Assembly: GCA_030428825.1 (NCBI GenBank)
Contig: JAUIEL010000185.1
Span: 1 to 10,526, forward strand
Length of the DNA: 10,526 bases
Source of the DNA: a bacterium
GTDB lineage: Bacteria > Planctomycetota > B15-G4 > JADJEK01
Direction of reading: 5' to 3'
Shown here: in pieces, positions 6,146 through 10,526 of the stretch
Numbering within the stretch: position 1 is the stretch's first letter
Layout: every line of letters begins with the position of its first letter
Program-made: the position numbers and the translations under genes
The notes under the pieces: generated by a model
What the model was told of the DNA's origin: nothing
What the model saw: only the letters and a program-made list of their open reading frames with translations
Databases searched by the model: none

Positions 6146-6739
6146 TCAGCGACTCGGGAGAGTGAATTCCACCCGCTCCGCTTCCCCGTCGATTGACGCG
6201 GCCGCGGTCCGAATCGTGGAGCCGTCGTCCATCCGCACCGCGAGGCGCACCTCCTCGCCGCGCGCCGCATCGACCGTGAGCGCGACCGCATCTTCGCCGA
6301 GCGTGCAGCCGCGCGCGACGACCGGCCGGAAGCGTCCGTCCGCGTCTCGACTCTCGACGACGACGTCGATCGGGGGAGACGGGAGACGGTCGACGACGAG
6401 CGTGACTCCTCGCGGCCGTACCACGAGGAGGTCCGCGCCGTCGGTCGGGACGCGGGCGTGGATCGCCCGCGCGTCGCCGGGGGCCGTCACGACGACCCGG
6501 GCGCCCGGCGCGGCGGCGATCGCGAACGTCCCGTCGGCGCGGGTCCGGACCGCGACGGTTCCGTCCGAGGTTCGGACGAGGAGATCGGCGAGGCCCGCGC
6601 CGTGTCCGTCGACGATGCGGCCGCGGACGACGCGCGTCTCGACCCCCGCTTCGGGACGATCGGAGAACCGCGCGTCGGGGACGGCCGCGACGGCGGCGGT
6701 CACGACGAGGAGGAGCGGGGCGAGCCGGAGCGAGAGCAC
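6146..6739 (-). CDS. Small secreted protein with carboxypeptidase-regulatory-like domain
   Basis: This 197-residue protein has a signal peptide at residues 1-19 (MLSLRLAP, a Leu/Val-rich core, then AAVAA before VPDA) and is probably exported to the periplasm or beyond. Residues 37-88 fit a carboxypeptidase-regulatory-like/SpaA-type beta-sandwich: VVRGRIVDGHGAGLADLLV, then T-R-A-D-G-T-F (66-72) and a closing VVVTAPG. This is the usual pattern of a V-x-G-x-V strand, a variable loop, a D-G-x-F turn and a final strand. The rest (about 105-195) is also beta-rich, with PPIDVVVESRDADGRF and VEFTLPSR, and may form a second sandwich. The start is GTG at 6739-6737, chosen because it places the signal peptide at the N-terminus. 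A weak GGTGGGA precedes it. It follows the binding-domain/peptidase gene by 74 bp on the same strand and may be co-transcribed. Such domains often aid folding, adhesion or transport, but no specific function can be assigned. Confidence 0.75.
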   Translation of the reverse strand: MLSLRLAPLLLVVTAAVAAVPDARFSDRPEAGVETRVVRGRIVDGHGAGLADLLVRTSDGTVAVRTRADGTFAIAAAPGARVVVTAPGDARAIHARVPTDGADLLVVRPRGVTLVVDRLPSPPIDVVVESRDADGRFRPVVARGCTLGEDAVALTVDAARGEEVRLAVRMDDGSTIRTAAASIDGEAERVEFTLPSR

Positions 6740-6779
6740 GACGGCATCCCACCCGGCCGTCGCCGCCGCGGGACGAGCG

Positions 6780-6800
6780 GGCGATCAAGAGGCGATCAAG
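6780..6800. repeat. Tandem 10-bp repeat with 11-bp period
   Basis: GGCGATCAAG occurs at 6780-6789 and again at 6791-6800, separated by a single A. It lies in the 74-bp gap between the binding-domain/peptidase gene and the small secreted protein gene. The near-helical 11-bp spacing is compatible with two half-sites for a DNA-binding protein. It may equally be a simple local duplication. No promoter hexamers are evident next to it. Confidence 0.45.
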
Positions 6801-6813
6801 TCGCCGACGAGGG

Positions 6814-8607
6814 TCACTCGGGGACGCGGCCGAACCGCTGGACCAGCTTCTCGAGGCTCTCCCCGCAGAAGTGGCCGTCCGCGTGGTCGATCCCCGCCCC
6901 CTCCTCGACGTTCATGATCCCGAACGGATCGTGCGTGATGTGACCGAGACCCGCGAGGTGGCCGATCTCGTGCGCCGCGGTCAGCGCCATCGAACCGGCG
7001 TACGCGTTGATCAGCGACCGGATCAGCTCGCTCCGCTTGTCCCGGAGCCGGTCCTCACCGAACCGGTACGACCCGTCGAGGTACGGGAGGTCGTCGGCGG
7101 AGACCGGCGGGTCGAGCGCGTGCGGCTCGTAGATCGTCCGCCGGATGAACGTCGAGTAGATCTCGGCCCGCCCGGAGCCGGGGTACGCGCGCCCGCCGGC
7201 GGCGTCGTCGTCGCCGGCGACCACCGCGGTCCAGACCTTGCCGCGCTTCGCCTTCTCGGGGAGCCACGTCGTGAACGAGATCCGGAGGCTCTCCCCCGGG
7301 ATCGAGGTTCCGTCGTCGTTCCGCAGCCACTTCCGCGCGTTCACGCCGAGGAGCCGCGCCATCAGCTCCTCCTTGATCAGGTGGTCGACCAGCGGCGCCT
7401 CCCCGCCCGACGAGAGCCCGATCGCGCGGAGGTCCTCGTCGATCGTCGACTCCTCCGGCTCGCCGAACGAGAAGAGGACCCACTGCGTCTTCTCCTCGAC
7501 CTCGAAACGGTCGGAGCGCCACGCCCCGAACGGCACCCCGAGCGTCGGGTCGACGTCGCGCTGCGCCGCGGTCCCCTTCGCGAGCACGTCGGCCGGGATC
7601 GACGGCGGCAGGTACGCCGCCGCCTCCCCGCCGGCGAACCGCCAGACCGCGAGCGGCGCCACGAGCGCCGGCTCCTTCCCCTCGACCTTCACCGGCCCGC
7701 GCGTCCCGGCGAGCGTCGCGCCGTCGAGCGCGGCCGCGACCGAATCCCGCGTCAGCCCCGTCCCGTCCCCGAGCGCGGCGAGCAGGGCGGCGATCCCGTC
7801 CGCCCCCTCGCCGACCCCGAACCGCGGCTCGCCGTGCGCGGCCCGCCAATCCACGAGGAACGCCTCGGAGCTCGCGACCGTCGCCGGCGACCGCCCGAGG
7901 AGCGCGAGCGCCGGCCGCTCGAGCGGAAGCCGACCGTCTCCGGCCGCCCGCGGCGTGAGCACCACCGGCAGGCCCGTCGCGCCGACCGGCCCGTCGACCG
8001 CCGCGATCGCCGCGTCCGACGTCGCGTCGATCAGGAAGACGTCGACGGGGCTCTTCTCGAGCTTCCGCGCCAGCCCCTTCGCGTCGACGGCGACCGGGAG
8101 CGACAGCGCGACTCCGTACGGATGTTCGAGCGCCCCTTCGAGCTCCTTCGCGGTCGCCTTCGCCGCGCGCGACCCGTCGGTCACGACCCCGATCCGCCGC
8201 GTCCGGAGCTTCTCCCGCAGGAACTCCGCCGCCGCCGCGCCGACCTGTTCCGGACGCGGCGCGACCCGGAGATGGGGGAGCCGACGTCCCGCCGCCCCCT
8301 TCTCCGCCCCGTCGGCGAGCGCCGCGTCGACCGGCCCGAGGACCGCGACCGCCCCGGCGGCGTCGAACTGCACGAGCGCCTTCTTCAGCCCCGCCTCGGT
8401 CCCGCCGTGGGACTCGACCACGAGCCGCACCTGCCGCCCCCCGACGCCGCCCGCCGCGTTCCGCGCGTCGACCGCCTCCCGCGCCGCGACGACGTACGGA
8501 TCGTCGCCGTCGGCAGACGAGGCGATCACCCCGAGGACGATCGGCGGCTCGTCCGGCGCCGCGGCGACGAGGAGGAGGACGAGGGGAATGAACAGGAGCA
8601 TGCGCAT
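6814..8607 (-). CDS. Exported fusion of a type-1 periplasmic ligand-binding domain and a metzincin-like zinc metallopeptidase
   Basis: This is one continuous 597-residue frame with two modules. Residues 1-17 are a signal peptide (MRMLLFIPL, then LLLVAAA before PDE). Residues about 22-335 look like a Leu/Ile/Val-type periplasmic binding protein. The evidence is VLGVIASS, N50-AAGGVGGRQV (the family's best-known motif), AVLGPVDAALA, RRIGVVTDGSRAA, LARKLEKSPVDVFLI, and FLVDWRAAHGEPRFG. After a middle stretch (about 336-430) comes a C-terminal peptidase-like domain with H546-EIGHLAGLGH556, an HExxHxxGxxH zinc site, and M565 in FGIMNVEEG as a Met-turn. These are the two hallmarks of metzincins. No permease or ATPase genes lie nearby, so a role as an ordinary uptake receptor is doubtful. 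I infer an exported protein in which ligand binding and proteolysis are joined. The start is ATG 8607-8605 (ATG 8601 also possible); no Shine-Dalgarno is evident. Confidence 0.82.
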   Translation of the reverse strand: MRMLLFIPLVLLLVAAAPDEPPIVLGVIASSADGDDPYVVAAREAVDARNAAGGVGGRQVRLVVESHGGTEAGLKKALVQFDAAGAVAVLGPVDAALADGAEKGAAGRRLPHLRVAPRPEQVGAAAAEFLREKLRTRRIGVVTDGSRAAKATAKELEGALEHPYGVALSLPVAVDAKGLARKLEKSPVDVFLIDATSDAAIAAVDGPVGATGLPVVLTPRAAGDGRLPLERPALALLGRSPATVASSEAFLVDWRAAHGEPRFGVGEGADGIAALLAALGDGTGLTRDSVAAALDGATLAGTRGPVKVEGKEPALVAPLAVWRFAGGEAAAYLPPSIPADVLAKGTAAQRDVDPTLGVPFGAWRSDRFEVEEKTQWVLFSFGEPEESTIDEDLRAIGLSSGGEAPLVDHLIKEELMARLLGVNARKWLRNDDGTSIPGESLRISFTTWLPEKAKRGKVWTAVVAGDDDAAGGRAYPGSGRAEIYSTFIRRTIYEPHALDPPVSADDLPYLDGSYRFGEDRLRDKRSELIRSLINAYAGSMALTAAHEIGHLAGLGHITHDPFGIMNVEEGAGIDHADGHFCGESLEKLVQRFGRVPE

Positions 8608-8965
8608 GATCCGCGAATCGTACCGGCGGGCCGCTGCGCGCGGGGCGTGGAACGCGATTCGGGAACGTCTACGCGTTCGCGACGGCGGGCGCCGGAGGAG
8701 GGACGAGCCCTCCGACCCGCTCACGTCCTCGCGCAATGCGTCCGGTTTGGTCTCCGCGCAGGGGCGAGTCGCGCTGCGGGGTCGCTCTCGGAGCCTCATC
8801 CCTCCTCCGGCCCCGCCTCGCCCGCTCCGGACATCCTCACCCGCTTCCTGAGAAAAAGGGGAATGCGGTAGTGGACCCATGGATGGGCCGAACCCCCGAG
8901 CCCTCTCCCGCTCCGCGCCAGCGCCCTCTCCTTCCTCTCGTTCCTCTCCCTCCTCTCCTTCCTTC
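8608..8965 (-). other. 358-bp intergenic region between the HEAT-repeat and fusion-protein genes
   Basis: No convincing gene lies here. The frame of the downstream fusion protein stays open leftward from about 8880, but that stretch has clearly more A/T at third codon positions than the gene, includes codons rare here (AAA, AGA, TTG), and reads as low-complexity Arg-rich sequence. It probably contains the end of the HEAT-repeat transcript and a promoter or leader for the fusion gene. Near the fusion gene are two overlapping dyads: GAACGCG (8650-8656)/CGCGTTC (8672-8678), and CGAATCG (8614-8620)/CGATTCG (8655-8661). Further up are the bulged hairpins at 8841-8889 and the pyrimidine tract at 8924-8967, listed separately. 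No clear -35/-10 pair was found. Confidence 0.45.
8841..8889 (-). other. Two adjacent bulged hairpins downstream of the HEAT-repeat gene
   Basis: On the plus strand CCGCTTCC (8841-8848) pairs with GGAATGCGG (8860-8868), giving eight base pairs with one bulged T (8864) and an 11-base loop. Beside it, GGACCC (8873-8878) pairs with GGGCC (8885-8889) with one bulged A around an ATGGAT loop. In the leftward transcript they would lie about 80-125 bases after the HEAT-repeat stop. The U5 run of that transcript is in the loop of the first hairpin rather than after a stem, so this is not a standard intrinsic terminator. It could be a 3'-end structure or chance pairing. Confidence 0.25.
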
Positions 8966-8967
8966 CT
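8924..8967. repeat. 44-bp homopyrimidine/homopurine tract with an internal 12-bp direct repeat
   Basis: The plus strand is pyrimidine-only from 8924 to 8967 except for one G at 8940. The 12-mer CCTCTCCTTCCT occurs at 8925-8936 and 8952-8963. The tract runs straight into the stop codon of the leftward HEAT-repeat gene (8968-8966), so that transcript ends in an all A/G stretch with many GG steps and an AGGAGGG motif. Such tracts can form triplex or GG-type quadruplex structures. No start codon at ribosome-site distance explains the Shine-Dalgarno-like bases. Confidence 0.6.
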
Positions 8968-10526
8968 AATACATGTCCAACAGCTCCCGCACCGCCCGCC
9001 CGTCCCCCGTCGGATCCCCGTCCGCGGCGAGCCGTTCGTTCCACGCGAGCGGGCCGGGCTCCAGCATCCGTCCGAGGGCGACGACGGCGAACGCTCGCGT
9101 GAGGACGTCCGCGGTCGCGTCGTCGGCGAGGCGGATCAGGCGGGGCATCGCGGAGGGGCCGCCGACGCGGGCGAGCCCCTGGACGAGGAGGATGCGGTCG
9201 CTCGGGAGGGTCGACGCGTCGAGGCGGCGGAGGAGGATCGTGTTCGCGATCTCCGGGGAGAGGTCGCCGAGGGCGCGGATCGCCGCCTCGCGCACGCGGA
9301 AGTCGGTCGAGGTCTCGAGCCAGGTGCGGAGGAGCGGGATCGAGCCGCGATCGCCGAGGAGGCCGAGCGCGGTCGCGAGGTCGGCGCGGAGGGCGGGGTC
9401 GTCGGTCCGTTCGCCGCGCTCGCGGAGCTCCTCGACGACCTCGACCCGGCCGAGGAGACCGAGCGCGATCGCCGCCGCGCCGCGGGCCGCGTCGGCCCGC
9501 GCGCCGGAGCGGGCGTCGCCGACGCGTCGCTCGAGCCGCTCGGTCGCGGCGACGCGGTCGTCGTGGTGACGGTCGAGCGGGAGGACCGCGCGGGCGACCC
9601 CGAGGCACGCGAAGCCGACGTCGGCGGCGTGGAGCGGGGCGGCGAGGCGTTGGAGGAGATGGGCGCGGGCGCGTCCGGCCCCCGCGGCGGTCCGCGCGTC
9701 GTCCGGCGTCGCGCGTCGCGCGATTTCGCCGAGGGCGAGGAGGGCCGCGCCGCGCGAGGCGCCGGTGCGGGCGCGATCCGCGACGGCGACGAGCCGGCGG
9801 ACGGCGTCGTCGTCCTCGGGGGAGACGAGCGCGCCGAGCGCGACGATCGCGGCGCGGCGGACCGGCTCGGAGCGGTCGCGGCGCGCGGTCTCCTCGAGCG
9901 CGGGGATCGCCGGCGCGGCCTCGTCGCCGAGCCGCCCGAGCGAGATCGGGAGCTGCGCGCGGACGCTCTCGGGGAGCGTCTCGTCGGCGAGTCGCTCGGT
10001 CAGCGCGAGGACGATCTCGCGGCGCGCGTCGCGGTACAGGCCGAGGGCGACGACCGCCGCCGACCGCGTCTCCTCGGGTCCTTCGCGATCGACGGTCCGC
10101 AGCAGCGCGCCGATCCCCTCGGGGGCCGAGCGGTACCCGAGGGCGACGGCGGCGATGCCGTTCGTCACCGGGTCGGTGTTGCGGGGCTGGCTCAGCAGGG
10201 AGACGAGCACCGGGCCGGCCCGGTCGCCGGGGAGGAGGCCGAGCGCGGCGACCGCGGAGCGGCGGATCGACTCGACGGGGTGGCCGACGTACGGCCAGAT
10301 CTCCTTGAACACCTCGTCCGCCGTCGCGGCGGAGGCGCTTCGTCCGCGGGCGAGGATCGCGGAGTCGACGAGGTCGATCTCGGCGGCGTCGAGCGCTCGC
10401 CGGAACAGCGCCCGCACGGGCGCCCAGTCGGCGGCGGCGTCGCGGGCGCGGCCCGTCAGCCCCGCCATCCCGGCCGCGTCGGCGCCGGCGCGCTCGGCGC
10501 GGAGGCTCGGCGCGCGGGCCCGCCAC
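8966..10526 (-). CDS. HEAT-repeat protein, 5' end beyond the window
   Basis: About 520 codons are visible, ending at TAG (8968-8966). The frame stays open to the right edge, so the start is probably outside. An in-frame ATG at 10468-10466 has no Shine-Dalgarno and gives no signal peptide, so I treat it as internal. The protein is built from roughly eleven two-helix repeats of about 30-40 residues. Each carries the HEAT/PBS-lyase signature of R-x-x-A, A-h-x-A-L-G-x-L, then P-x-L-x-x-L. Examples are IRRSAVAALGLLPGD, VRRAAIVALGAL, LRADLATALGLLGDRGSIPLL and VREAAIRALGDLSPE. The C-terminus ends VRELLDMY after a short loop. Such solenoids are protein-binding scaffolds. No catalytic motif is seen in the visible part, and a further domain may lie upstream. 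Secreted or membrane-tethered HEAT proteins of this style are common in Planctomycetota, but localisation cannot be judged without the N-terminus. Confidence 0.82.
   Translation of the reverse strand, partial: WRARAPSLRAERAGADAAGMAGLTGRARDAAADWAPVRALFRRALDAAEIDLVDSAILARGRSASAATADEVFKEIWPYVGHPVESIRRSAVAALGLLPGDRAGPVLVSLLSQPRNTDPVTNGIAAVALGYRSAPEGIGALLRTVDREGPEETRSAAVVALGLYRDARREIVLALTERLADETLPESVRAQLPISLGRLGDEAAPAIPALEETARRDRSEPVRRAAIVALGALVSPEDDDAVRRLVAVADRARTGASRGAALLALGEIARRATPDDARTAAGAGRARAHLLQRLAAPLHAADVGFACLGVARAVLPLDRHHDDRVAATERLERRVGDARSGARADAARGAAAIALGLLGRVEVVEELRERGERTDDPALRADLATALGLLGDRGSIPLLRTWLETSTDFRVREAAIRALGDLSPEIANTILLRRLDASTLPSDRILLVQGLARVGGPSAMPRLIRLADDATADVLTRAFAVVALGRMLEPGPLAWNERLAADGDPTGDGRAVRELLDMY

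Noticed and set aside
4981..6291. Extended N-terminus of the lactonase in the same frame
   Set aside because: It is a shadow of the aldo/keto reductase. The lactonase family N-terminus (DAHQHFW) begins right after the GTG at 4980, which has its own GGAGG site.
6871..8871. Long rightward frames opposite the fusion-protein gene
   Set aside because: Composition is typical of antisense shadows, while the leftward frame shows clear domains and catalytic motifs.
8736..8969. Small 77-codon rightward frame in the intergenic spacer
   Set aside because: It is driven by the pyrimidine tract (Pro/Leu/Ser repeats), has no ribosome site and matches no family I know.
10466..10468. ATG as the true start of the HEAT-repeat gene
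   Set aside because: There is no ribosome site, the frame stays open to the window edge, and no signal peptide follows, so the gene more likely starts outside the window.

Overview
The window is 10.5 kb of very GC-rich bacterial DNA (clearly above 70% G+C, with third codon positions almost all G or C). It is densely coding and contains nine protein genes, two of them cut by the window edges. I see no RNA genes, CRISPR array, insertion sequence or phage gene. The G+C content, the secreted HEAT-repeat and carboxypeptidase-regulatory-like proteins, and the mix of strong Shine-Dalgarno sites with starts lacking one would suit Planctomycetota or another high-GC environmental lineage. That placement is inference only, because no phylogenetic marker gene is present.

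Left part (1-4133). A small secreted protein gene runs leftward off the window edge. A 154-bp divergent intergenic region with three short inverted repeats separates it from a tight rightward operon of three genes. These are a fold-type II PLP enzyme of the cysteine-synthase superfamily (446-1924), a threonine-synthase-like fold-type II PLP enzyme with an N-terminal zinc-ribbon-like segment (1921-3231), and a carbon-nitrogen hydrolase resembling beta-ureidopropionase (3228-4133). The genes overlap by 4 bp (GTGA, then ATGA), so they are probably translationally coupled and serve one pathway. I do not recognise that pathway. Degradation or remodelling of a carbamoylated (ureido) amino acid is a reasonable guess.

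Middle part (4141-6008). Facing the first operon across only 7 bp is a leftward pair: an aldo/keto reductase of the L-fucose/D-threo-aldose dehydrogenase type, then a COG3618-type amidohydrolase (sugar lactonase family). They also overlap by 4 bp. Together they fit non-phosphorylative oxidation of a deoxy or aldose sugar: sugar to lactone to aldonate.

Right part (6146-10526). Three leftward genes encode probable exported or scaffold proteins. A HEAT-repeat protein enters from the right edge. Next comes an unusual single polypeptide joining a periplasmic type-1 ligand-binding domain (branched-chain amino acid binding protein type) to a metzincin-like zinc peptidase domain. Last is a small secreted protein with a carboxypeptidase-regulatory-like beta-sandwich domain. 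A 358-bp intergenic region between the first two holds a homopurine/homopyrimidine tract and weak hairpins.

The two items most worth following up are the binding-domain/metallopeptidase fusion and the PLP-PLP-ureidase operon.
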